Positions 54,244 through 64,000 of a stretch of DNA of 64,000 bases are shown here, piece by piece (the stretch's first letter is position 1; the number at the start of each line of letters is the position of its first letter). A model generated the notes under the pieces. It worked only from the letters and a program-made list of their open reading frames with translations, made no database searches and was not told the origin of the DNA. Both the position numbers and the translations under genes were made by a program. The stretch comes from Crataegus laevigata (taxonomy: Eukaryota; Streptophyta; Magnoliopsida; Rosales; Rosaceae): assembly GCA_963580275.1 (NCBI GenBank), contig OY756945.1:17327501-17391500 (forward strand). Direction: 5' to 3'.

Positions 54244-56118
54244 TTATATTTATATGTTTATTTATATTTATATATATTTTTATATATATTAATATAATTT
54301 GTTGTGTTTTGATGGCAGTGTGTTTTGATGGCAGTGCTTTCGGTGGAGCACTAAGAAAACAGAAGGCATCCAAGGATACCGAGAAATGATGAAAGGTGAG
54401 CTGCCATTCTTTTGCAGCCAATAAAAAAATCACGAGCTGGGTAGAAGGAGAAAAAGGCGCGCTGCCTTGGCAGCGACCCAAGCGGCGACAGAGAAGAAAC
54501 ACACGGAGCTGCTTCATTGACTCCTCGGAGCAAGGGGGAGATAAACTGCCTCGGTGGGCAGCTGTGAAGAGAAAAAGAAAAATAAAAAAAAAGAGGGGAT
54601 AAGGGCTCGGATCAGAGAAATAAAATCTGGGAGATTTGGAGCTGCCCAAGGCAGCTTGCGGCTTGGCGGTGGGAAGAAATCAAACAAAGGCGAAGGCAGC
54701 CTTGAAAACAGGAAGTCGCAGGAAATAAAAGGGGGAGTCTTCGCTGCTTGGCAGCTTGGGATAAGCGAGGAAAAAGAGGCACAGGCGCAGGGCAGCTTCC
54801 AAGTAGCTCGGCAAGGCAGTGTATGCAGTGCACCGAGGGACGGAAATCAAGCCTCGGGGAGAGAAGGGCTGCTCTGGGCAGCGAATCAGACACACGGCAT
54901 CAAAGCTGCAGTTTGGCAGCAATACCACGGGACAGAGAACATACAGAAACAGTGCACAGTGACAATTGCACAGACCCTTGATCCCCATTTCGGTTTAATC
55001 CTCCAAACTCATATTTTAATTTCTGTTTTTAATTTATAATAATGTGTAATTAATTTATGTTGGCTAGAGGTTAATTCGAAACCATGATTATATTTGTAAT
55101 TTGAATTGGTAATTTCAGTTGTGATTTCTGAGTTGTGATTTAATTTGCTTAACTGCTTGATTGATAACTTATTTGTGTATGTTAATTAAGGATGCATACT
55201 TAATTTACACGCATGAATTTGATGCTAGAATATAAGTGAATTTCACCTAATCGTTATGAACTTATATTCATGAGTAGTGAAGGTTGTTGTCCACAATCGC
55301 GTTAAGTAAATTCTTGGCAGGAGTATCATGCTTTTCATAGTTACGAATGCCTTGTCAGTATTTATAGTTTTCACAAAGTTTAATGATCTTTGATTGTATC
55401 TCTATTGTGCTTTTCACGTAGGGGACTTTTAGAGAATGTGTTGAATTGTTGTATGCTGTTCATCCAATTCAATAACTTAAGGAAAACTTGAAGATTAAAA
55501 AAGTGCTGTTCACGGTTAATCTGGAGTATTGAAATTTACAATTTATTGAAAGAACAACTGAAAATCAATTTAGGTTGCTTATGTGTCATGTGTGGAGAAA
55601 AACCCTCTAGCCAATCCGTCGTCTATCTGTTCACTTTTAATTTTATGTTTTTGTCAATTTGTAATTTAGTTAAGTTTAATTTACGTTTCATCCAAACCAA
55701 ACCCCCCCCCCCCCCCCATTATTATATTATATTATTTAGTTAATTTTTATTACTTTTAATCTTTTAATTTAAATTCCGTCTAATTAATTTCCTAGTTTTT
55801 ATTTTAAATTGTTTTTATTATTTTGAGTCATTTTTAGTGTGTTTCAAGTTTTTAGCTTAGTTTGTATTTTCTAGAGTCTTGAGTTGTTTTGAGTCTTTTG
55901 ATTTGTTTTAGTTTATTTGTTAGTTTTATTTTGAGTTATTTTAGTTAAGTGTTTTGATTTTAATTTAGTGTTTTAAACTTTGTTTTTACGTTTTTTAAAT
56001 TATTTTAGAGGTTTTAGCAAGCCCTCCTAATCCCCGGCCTAGAACGATACCCTACTTATACCTATACTACAATTGTCAAAAAGAGGGTTAAATTTGTGTC
56101 GAGTTAATTCTCGCATCA
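54083..56118 (+). repeat. tandem element LTR 3
   Basis: 2036 bp. It shares with LTR 2 two bases that differ from LTR 1 (AAATAAAA near 54580, TTACGAATG near 55342) and has longer TA and C runs. It is followed by the right CATAT duplication. Confidence 0.93.
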
Positions 56119-56123
56119 CATAT

Positions 56124-57184
56124 GTTTTTCACATTTTTTTTTGTAACCCAAAATGTACAAATGAGCTCAAAAACAACCATTCCCTCCCCCACACTTGTTT
56201 TCTTGCATAATGTAGATCAAAAGGAATTCATTTTATATTATGGTTACTAGCCTTTAAGAACAAGGGTATGGAAAGTCCTAAACTAGGCTAGGTAAGGTTA
56301 TTGTTGGTTAATAAAGAACATAGGCACGGCTATTTGGCTACGGTGGAGACTACACCACTTCATCTTGATATGTGTTATGCATTACAATGTCATGCTTTGA
56401 ATGAAACGGATACAAGTTCTAGCATTTAGTTCTATCAAAATGCATTCTAAATAGCAACCAATCAAAGAATAATGAGATCATGCAATGACTTTAGAAAACA
56501 AGAACTCACATATTATAACTCTCCAAAGAAAGTAAAGGCTCGAGTCTCACAAGGATGTAGCGTTATATGAGTTCCTTCCTTCAAGCATGTTATGAAAACT
56601 TATTTTATCCACTTTGTAATCAAATGTGAGTTCATAAACAACAACTATAACTAAGCATAGGACAAGAGCATATCAAACTTCAATCCATGCTTGTAACTTT
56701 CTTTAACAGTTATGCAATTAAAAACCGAATTCTCATCATTGTGTTGGAAGGTACCTAAGACACAAATACACCAAAATGACTCTAAAACAACTCTTTTTGG
56801 TATTTTTCAAAACGTTTTCAAATTTTTATGTCATTTTCGTATGATTACCTCAAAACACAATAAAACATACCAAAACAGCTTAAAAACACTTAGAAATAGT
56901 GAGAAACAACTTAGCTTCATGTGGTAGATGATCTTTGGTCGTGCTTGTTGATTTTCCACAGCTTTGATCTTGAACTGGATGGGACTTTCCACAGCTTTTG
57001 AAGAAGTATCTTTCCACAGGTTGATTCTTGAACTGGGTTGGGGAGCTTTTTACTTGCAAGTGATCTTCAGCTTAGTTGAGGATGAATCAGCACGTTGTCT
57101 CCACATGCTTCAAGTAATCAGGTCTCCATGCAGGTGTGGCATCTTCTCGAGTTCTTGGATCAACTCAGACTCCTCCTGCATCTT
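56124..57184 (-). other. outer element internal, 3' non-coding part
   Basis: Resumption of the outer element after the tandem insertion. The minus strand carries a purine tract (AAGTGTGGGGGAGGGA, 56180-56195). It corresponds to the region downstream of the sense accessory ORF in the inner copies. Confidence 0.6.
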
Positions 57185-57469
57185 CTATGAGATACTTTTT
57201 CTTTTGAAGAAGTATCTTTCCACAGGTTTATTTTTGAATTGGGCTGGAGGGGCTCGAAGATGAGTACTCGAGAGCAAGACTAGGTAAGCAATCAGGATCT
57301 CTTGCTCTCCCTGTTCTTCAGATGAAGGTGAGGAGAAAGCATGATATGAGATACTTTTGCTTTTAACCTTCATGATATGAAATACTTTTGCTCTTGATGA
57401 CTTGTTTGCAGAGGTACACCAGGGGATGAGGAACACTGAGTAACTCGAGAGGTTTCTTTGGGAATACAT
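57185..57469 (-). pseudogene. sense accessory ORF, outer element version
   Basis: 94 codons starting MYSQRNLSSYSVFLIPW, clearly homologous to the inner ORF at 44478 (shared RAKVFHI, KSKSISYHAFSSPSSEE, ILIAYLVLLSSTHLR, FKNKPV). The inner protein continues further; here a stop follows KRKSIS, with related sequence persisting downstream. Probably truncated by mutation. The minus-strand TATA-like CCTATAAGT (57530-57538) lies about 65 bp before the ATG, as in the inner copies. Confidence 0.6.
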
Positions 57470-57958
57470 TCTCGGAGATGAAAAAGTGTTGAGTAAGTCT
57501 GCCTTTGCTATGGAGAACGAAGGTAGACACTTATAGGAATTTCTTCACAACCGATACTATTCTCTTACTCTTGTCGACATCCAGTGGATGATTGAACAGT
57601 AAGGTTTACGCGCTTTCTGATAAAGTTATCCGTAATTCTCGCAAAGCTGAGGGTGCATGTGACAGGTGACGACAAGTCTGGAAAAGTTGATCTTTTGAAA
57701 TCCGGGGGTCGGCTCGTGGTTTCTGAGCAGGCCCGACTTTTGAGAGATGAGCGTCTCTTCGATTTGAGAGTAGGCGCCTCTTTGATTTGCGAGCAGGCGC
57801 TTCTTCGATTTCTAAGCAGTGCCTCTTCGATTTCTTCTTTTTATAGAGGCACTAATTTTGTTCCACAACACACTTGAATTACCTCATGTAAAAACTCCCT
57901 TCTTGCACTTCTGAAATCTTAATCTGTTCGATCTCTTCTTTCTCAACACCTTCGAAAA
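57470..57958. promoter_or_regulatory. putative divergent promoter, outer element
   Basis: 489 bp between the two ORF starts. Both TATA-like boxes are in the same places as in the inner element (57530-57538 minus; CTTTTTATAGAGG near 57835-57847 plus), although much of the intervening sequence has diverged. Confidence 0.45.
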
Positions 57959-58570
57959 ATGTCTTGCCCCTTTGACCGTCGCCTTAACTTGAATGTCGGG
58001 GAAGATGATGACTTGTCTTCTCCAAACAACATTTGGCATCCGTCCTTCTTATCCCCCAATGGTCCTCTTACAATTGGGGACTCTATGATGAAGAACGATA
58101 CAATTGCTACGGTGGTTGCTAGAAGCCTTCTCACTCCAAGAGACAATAGGTTGTTTTCTAAGCGGTCCGACGAGCTCGCTGTTCAGGAGTCTTTGGCGCT
58201 TAGCGTCCAGTGTGCAGGCTCAGTCTCAAACATGGGCCAACGCCTTCTTGCACGATCTCGTCAGGTTGAGTCTTTGATGGCTGAGGTGGCTAGTCTTCGG
58301 CAAGAGGTCAGAGGACTCAAGCATGAGAATAAGGAGTTGCACATGCTCGCAACTAGTTACTCAACAAGTATGAAGAGGAAGCTTGACCAGCTGCAGGAGT
58401 CCGAAGTGCGGATTTAGAGTGATCATCAAAGGTTTGTGGCGTTACTGCTGAGGCATCTTCTGCCTTCGTCATCTGGAGTTGCACCAAGTGTTGAGGCTCC
58501 GGAGGATCAAACTTTGGCGCTTCGTCTTTCTGGAGCTCCGTCGACTGCTGAGGCACCACCTGACCAATGA
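57959..58570 (+). pseudogene. antisense accessory ORF, outer version, one stop
   Basis: On the + strand, antisense to the outer element. It starts MSCPFDRRLNLNVGEDDD and is exactly 612 nt to the final TGA, the same length as the inner copies. One in-frame TAG at 58415-58417 replaces a Gln codon of the inner copies; the frame continues to the same end (STAEAPPDQ). The coiled-coil part is almost unchanged (SRQVESLMAEVASLRQEVRG). Identical length without indels between diverged subfamilies suggests past protein-level constraint. Confidence 0.75.
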
Positions 58571-58865
58571 ATGCTATTAGTTTACACATTATTGTAAAAT
58601 ATTTTTGCTTTTATTTTTATTTTATTTGATTTGATTTTGTTTTTTTTAAAGCAATGTAAAATATGTAAATCAATGTAAAAAGACTTTGTTTACCCTCCCC
58701 CACACTTAAACTAAGCATTGCCTTCAATGTTTTAAACATAGGTTCACACTTAAGCAAACAAACAATTAGTGAACTAAGCAAGGCAAGATAAATGCAGTAA
58801 AGAGAAGGGTTTAGGAGTGCAAATCTGATTTGTTGAACAATTCCAAAGTCTCCCTTCGTTGAATG

Positions 58866-58883
58866 CTTGGGTTGCCTCCCAAG
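58866..58883 (-). other. conserved hairpin motif, outer element
   Basis: Minus-strand CTTGGG-AGGCAA-CCCAAG, identical to the inner copies at 42837 and 50144. Confidence 0.7.
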
Positions 58884-58939
58884 AAGCGCTTGTTTTAAAG
58901 TCTTGCAACCGGACGAGACTTTCCATTAAACTCCCCTAG

Positions 58940-60404
58940 GTTCCACGGCTTGAAATTTATCTTTGAATGGGAGGTGATACTTGAAATGATCCGGCAATGG
59001 TTTAAATTCAAGAGTGGGTGCCTGAATCATCAAAATCAGCATGTTAGTATAAAACAAAATTAAAATTGGAGAAGATGGCTTACTTTCTTTCTCCTACACA
59101 AACTCAATGACAAATACTACATCTTCAAAAGTTTCAGGGACTTTGAGCTTGGCCAGATTTACTATGATGGTTGTGGCTTGTCCCGTGTCATCAGTCTCAA
59201 CTTCTTTGGCCTCTATTTCCTCAAATACATCCTGTTTGATGCATTCAACATATTCTCCAGCCATTTCCTTTTCTTAAATCATTCTTCTTGGTGTACAAGT
59301 TTCTTCAAACAATTCAACATAATCTGGAACTTGATTTGGTGCACCAAGAATTGGGGTATCACCTTGCACATTTGGAAGAGCTTCTACAATGTCTTTTTCA
59401 CTCTCTTCGTCATTGGGAATCAAAAACTTGCCAGGAAAAGGGACATTTGGTGGAATAATGTTAGAATGAATTGAATTTGGAACAACATTACTGGAGTTGG
59501 ACTTCATAGGGACTTGAAGGGCTTACGACAAGAGTTCTTCTAAACTGCACATGTCGTCCTCTTCATCTTCTTCTTGCAGCAGCAATTCATCCATGTTCGG
59601 GCTATGTTTGGATGGTTCTCGAACAGCTTCATCCTCCATATCACTTTCCAAAGTGATGGCTTCATCGATTTCAACTTCTCCCTTTGAATTTGCCATGTTG
59701 GAATTAGAGAGTTCACGTTGCTCTTGAATCTGCGCCATGAATTCCATAATCTGTCCAACTTGCTTCTCCAATTCGTCCACTCTTTTGACTCGGTCTTGCA
59801 TCTCCTTGTTTTGATTTTCTACTCCCTGTGTCAAAGAGGTAATTAATTGAATAATATTATTATTATCCACCGACGAACCTGAAATTAGTTGGGAAGATTG
59901 TGGTGGAGGCTGTGGTGGTGCATATGGCCTTTGATAGAACTCCTCCGATGGCTGTAATTGTTCTTTTTGTGAGCCCTGCGTCAAAGAGATTAGTCCTTCA
60001 AGAATTTCATTATAACTCATGGGCATACTTGAATTCGATTGGAATTGTTGTGGGGGAGGTTGTGGTGGCTGCATAGATCTTGAATAGAACTCCTCTTCTT
60101 GCTGCCAATATCCACCTTGTTGAAATTGTTAAGGCTCATCCCACATATAATCTGAATAATCTCTCCAATTCGAATTGTAAGCGTTGGAAAACATGTTGTT
60201 GCTTGGTTGATCATAAACTTGATAACCCCAAGCATCTCCGTTTGCAGCAAATTGAGGACATTGATGAGTTTGATATCCTTGCTCATAGGGCACATCAAAT
60301 TTAGGGACACTTGGCATTGTGGTCCTTTCGGCATTATGAGTCAATTGAGAAGTGAGATGCGCCAATTGAGCTTGAATGGTCGCAAGTGCCATGTCTTGCT
60401 CCAT
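58940..60404 (-). pseudogene. gag-like ORF, outer element version
   Basis: Starts MEQDMALATIQAQLAHLTSQ at 60404. In-frame stops occur at 60129 (a Gln codon in the inner copies) and at 59523, and again further on, without frame change between the first pieces. It is longer than the inner version: it keeps a gag/protease linker of Athila/Tat type (PFPGKFLIPNDEESEKDIVE, then PILGAPNQVPDYVELFEETC) that the inner subfamily has lost, and ends in the same pre-RT linker (LEFKPLPDHFKYHLPF). The parent was therefore a normal gag-pol element and the inner subfamily is a further deletion derivative. Confidence 0.7.
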
Positions 60405-60520
60405 TTGTACCTAAAATCAAAGAAAGAAAACTAAATCAAATATCAAAAGTAAAAGACACAAACACAAACATAAACACAAACACAAACAAAAACAAAGGCA
60501 TTAGCAAATTTGCTAATCCC

Positions 60521-60536
60521 CGGCAACGGCGCCAAA
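60521..60536 (-). promoter_or_regulatory. outer element PBS
   Basis: The minus strand TTTTGGCGCCGTTGCC follows the 5' LTR. The last ~12 bp of the LTR expected here are missing, compared with the 3' LTR at 36436-36446. Confidence 0.75.
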
Positions 60537-62144
60537 AACAACACTCAAATTAAACCCTCTTGTTGACAATTGTAGTATAGATGTAAGTAGGGATCGTTCC
60601 AGGCCGGGGATTAAGAGGGATTGCTAATCTACTCTAAACTGATTTAAAAACACTAAATAAGACTCAAAAACACAAAACTAGGCAAAAGACACTTAACTAA
60701 ACTCTAATAACTCAAAACACACTAGAATGACTCAAAACAACTCAAAACAACCAAATTGACTCAAACTAGACAATAGAGACTGATTTGGACGAAAATAGAC
60801 TCAAGGAACTAACTAAACACAAATTAGGACATATTCTAACTAAATTGACACTACTTAATGATGGGGGGTTTGGTTTGCACGAAAATTGAAACTAAAACTA
60901 AACAAACTTGCAGAATTAAACAAAGACATAAAACTAAGGTGAATGGATGAGTCATGAACTAGCTAGAGGTTTCTTCTTCACACATGACATTAGCAACGTA
61001 AATCAATTTTCAGTTGTTCTTTCAATTTTTAGCACTTTTTTAATCTTCAAGTTCTCCTTAAGTTATTGAATTAGATGGGAAAGCGCATACAACAATTCAA
61101 AACATTCTCTAAAAGTCCCCTACGTGAACAACACAATAGAGATACAATCAAAGATCATTAAGCTTTGTGAAAACTATAAGCATTGACGAGGCATTCGTAA
61201 CTATGAACAACATGATACTCCTACCAAGAATTCACCTAATGCGATTGTGACTAGCAACCTCCACTACTTGTGAATATAAGTTCATAACGATTAGGTGAAA
61301 CTCCCTTATATTCTAGCATCAAATTCATCTATGCAAACTAAGTATGCATCCTTAATCGACATACAAGAATAAGTTATCAATCAAGCAGTTAAGCAAATTG
61401 AATTCACAACTCATGAAATCACAACTGAAGGTAATCAATTCATATTACAAATATGTCATGTCTTTGAATTAACCTCTAGCCAAAACGAATTTAGTTCCAC
61501 ATATTTGCAATTAAACAACTATAATTGAATTTAAACACGATAAACAAAAGTAGAAGACACCTAGAACGCTCCAAAAATCCAACGTCTTGAATGGTTAGCA
61601 CAGCTCCAAGTCCTCCTCCTTTCTTGCAAACATGCGGCACCAAGGTGGGTGTGGTGTTTGGATGGTCTAGGGGATGTGACAGAGATTGGATAGGTTGAGA
61701 GAGTATGAAAGGGTGGTAGGGGATGGATAGGAAAATAGGTGGATGGAAATGGATGGAAGAAGAAGGAAACTTGTGGCAGAAATTGTGTTGTTTATGGAAT
61801 GTGTTGTAGATGTGAATTGGTGTCTTTGGCCTTGATGGAGAAGCCTATTTATAGGCTTTGAGAATGAATCACTACCATCCATTTTTATTGGTGAGAATGA
61901 GTCACTACCATCCATTTTGTTGGTGAGAATGAATCACAACCATCCATTTTTTATGCTCCCTATGCATGCAATCCATTTCACCCCAAAATAGCTCCAAATT
62001 GCACCAAAATGCACTTCTTTGCTAACTTTGTTATTTAGAACTTACAAACACACGAAAATAGCTTAAAACATTCTAATAGGATGAAACTAATTAAGTAAAT
62101 GCAAGGAAACAAACTAATAAAGTCACATAAATATGTTCATATCA
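60537..62144 (-). repeat. outer element 5' LTR
   Basis: 1608 bp; aligns with 36446-38153. It has three minisatellite units (61857-61953) instead of five. The right border TATCA is followed by the GGTAA duplication. Confidence 0.88.
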
Positions 62145-62149
62145 GGTAA

Positions 62150-62335
62150 GCCACGAACCTCGTCCAAAAGTTTTAGATCGTTTCTTGGTGTATGTTTGGA
62201 AGTAGTTTTGGGAAGTTTTGGTGATGTTTGGACGTAGGAAAAGCATATATATATATATATATACACGTATATATAGAAAAACAAAAGCCCATTCACTGAT
62301 AAGTCTTGCTTGGCTATGCTCGCTCTCCAGATATG
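62150..62335. mobile_element. gypsy-type LTR remnants
   Basis: 62150-62235 continues the LTR interrupted at 36435. 62240-62335 resembles, in the opposite sense, the segment around 33950-34050 and 63420-63520 (TATATAGAAAAACAAAAGCCC). The order of events is unclear. Confidence 0.4.
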
Positions 62336-64000
62336 TGACACACCTCGACCGGAATCGAGGTATGCTGGCCGTCATGTGAGGGTCACGTAGCCATGTGTAC
62401 AGTGCAAAAGTGATAGTGATATAAAAGTGTGAGTAATTAAAAACTAAAACTAACAAATTTACGCTAAGATGATTATAAAAGAGTGCAAAGGTGTCTAAAG
62501 CAGTGATACAAGTACTCATAGCGTAAATACCCTAGGTGCAGTCCAGCAAGCTAAGTATTAGTCATACAGAACATGAAAGAAAGTTCCTACATTTACTTAA
62601 AGACTGTCAAAACTGCCGTAGAGTTCTAATGAACCACCAACACGAACTTCTAGCTAGAACGTTAAGGGGCGCAAAACAGAAAACGTGAGTGGGCAAAAAC
62701 AAAGTTTTGAAACACATTTCTCTTTTTAAACTTAATATCCCTTCACCGTAAAGCTTGTATAATTTTCAAGAAAATAATTATAATAATACGCATATAGATA
62801 TCATGCTCGAGAATAGCGGAAATCAAGTATATGCCATGTCAACTATCTCAGCAATAACTATGTAAGCCAATTGATGTGAATCAATGTAAAATGATATGTC
62901 AGCCGGAGTCACTTAACGTGACCTGTACCGCTGAACCTATGGCTCATCTACCAATTCCTACACACGAGTCAAAACCACCAAATGTGATCTGTATGACAGG
63001 CTGAGTGTAAATAGGTACGCTCAAGTGCTATGATCACGTGAAGGGTGTGCGAAGTATTGCAAGTTACCTACGAGTCGAAACCACCTAATGTGGTCTATAT
63101 GACAGGCTGACACCTACCTTGAATCCAAGATGAGCGTGTGGTGAGGGAGGTGAACGATCACATGAAGGTTGGGCCCTAGCCTCGGGCTGAGCACTAACAC
63201 CGGGGTGCAGGATAATGAGCACTAAATGCATCTAAACATAACCATACAGACTACAATCTCTATCATCAATATGTACTCACCTGAAGCTTACCTGAGCATC
63301 CGCAGCATCATACAATATTATGCATATCTATACTAATGCATATACTAAAATGTGATGCAATTGACATGGCATTTAAAAAATGTAATTTCATTTAAAAATA
63401 GTTTTTGGGAAAATGTAAAGCATATATATACGTATATATAGAAAACCAAAAGCCCACTCACTGGTATGTAATAGGGTCATAGCCCCCAAGTCTTTCCTGG
63501 CCTCATCCGGATACATCTCACCTGACATCGTTAGAATATTCCGTTAAAGTTAACGGAATATTCTCTGTCTTCTCCGGTGAACCTTTCCGAAATTCGCTGG
63601 CGCCACCGTCTGCCTCTGTCTGTACCCGCCGGAAACTGGAAAATTTTAAAACCTTAATTTCTACTTCAATTTTCAACCAAATTTCACATTCTTATATAGA
63701 TTTGAAGCTCTCAACAAAGAGAACAAGTCCTTCCTTATTTGGTGACCTAAAACCTTCGAAAAATAGACAAAAAATCCCTTGGAAAATATCTGGCTAAGCT
63801 AGTACTTTACAAACTTGTGCCTCCCGACATCAGCTTTGACTCAAAACCACTCTAAGGTCTCTATGGAGTTGGTTTAAGACTCTCTTAAGCTTTAAAACTC
63901 AGGGAAACATCCACAATCATGATGAAGCAACAGAGCACCTCGCCGGAGCTTGGGGGTTCTCGAGTTTTCAAAGCCAACTCACTTAACAAGTGGTATGACT
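62336..64000 (-). mobile_element. gypsy-type LTR related to 32880-35144, runs off window
   Basis: Begins TGACACACCTCGACCGGAAT, the inverted LTR end seen at 32880 (TGACACACCCCGATCCGGAA). It shares the direct repeat (CGAGTC-AAACCACC, 62964 and 63070), the GTGATCACGTGAAGG-type block and the GGAATATTC palindromes near 63536. No ORF with recognisable features. The right end is outside the window, so solo LTR and full element cannot be told apart. Confidence 0.6.

Larger units (their letters stand above)
39456..56118 (+). mobile_element. tandem LTR-internal-LTR-internal-LTR retrotransposon
   Basis: Three LTRs (39456-41476, 46768-48783, 54083-56118) alternate with two internal parts (5291 and 5299 bp). 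Only one duplication, CATAT, flanks the whole array (39451-39455, 56119-56123). The internal parts differ by an 8 bp indel and very few substitutions; LTR differences are mostly microsatellite and homopolymer lengths. Each internal part has a PBS, a gag-like ORF, two accessory ORFs and a PPT but no pol. It inserted into the internal region of the related outer element in opposite orientation. Confidence 0.95.
36436..62144 (-). mobile_element. outer pol-less LTR retrotransposon (Tat/Athila-derived), minus strand
   Basis: LTRs lie at 36436-38153 and 60537-62144, with a perfect GGTAA duplication (36431-36435, 62145-62149). The PBS reads TTTTGGCGCCGTTGCC on the minus strand (60521-60536); the PPT is at 38154-38170 on the minus strand. 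The internal part is split by a Copia solo LTR and by the 16.7 kb tandem element. Without the latter the element is about 9.0 kb. It keeps a gag-like ORF, an antisense ORF and a divergent sense ORF but no RT, RNase H or integrase. The right LTR has lost about 12 bp at its PBS end. Confidence 0.88.

Overview
The window is plant nuclear DNA from a eudicot. LTR retrotransposons, foldback elements and MITEs make up most of it, with a few host genes between them. The Cassandra and Tat/Athila-like repeat types and an intronless RPM1-type NLR would fit Rosaceae (apple/pear type), but that placement is inference and was not checked.

Layout. 1-9232 is a decayed Ty3/gypsy element (Athila/Tat type, coding gag and pol remnants) on the + strand. 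Its 5' LTR is cut by the window edge, and three MITE-like elements sit inside it. Its 3' LTR cuts into a prolamin-like (ECA1-type) gene remnant (9238-9476). 10938-13787 is an intact, intronless CC-NB-ARC-LRR gene. 14241-24356 is a direct tandem duplication of a block with an intact prolamin-like secreted-protein gene (15681-16103 and 23125-23547, minus strand) and a decayed second family member. Copy A alone received a young Copia element (16292-21271, TSD AATAC, LTRs differing at 2 of 331 sites); copy B keeps the empty site.

25007-32303 is a nest of DNA transposons: a PIF/Harbinger-like element interrupted by a hAT-like element, which holds another MITE and a complete Cassandra TRIM with 5S-like LTRs. 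A MULE-type MITE, a second hAT-like family and a probable two-exon 173-codon gene (30342-31285, minus) follow. 32690-35223 is a foldback made of inverted Cassandra LTR ends, split by a probable solo LTR.

36431-62149 is one large nested structure. The outer element is a minus-strand, pol-less LTR retrotransposon (TSD GGTAA). It was invaded by a Copia solo LTR and by a plus-strand relative in the rare form LTR-internal-LTR-internal-LTR (39456-56118), bounded by one perfect CATAT duplication. Both subfamilies carry a gag-like ORF, a 203-codon antisense coiled-coil ORF and a divergent sense ORF. The two accessory ORFs are read outward from a shared intergenic region. Their persistence in two diverged subfamilies is the strongest candidate here for an undescribed system: a gag-only parasite lineage with its own divergent gene pair, sharing a 1 kb 3' region with the coding Athila/Tat-like element at the start of the window. 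From 62150 to the end are gypsy-type LTR remnants related to the solo LTR at 32880.
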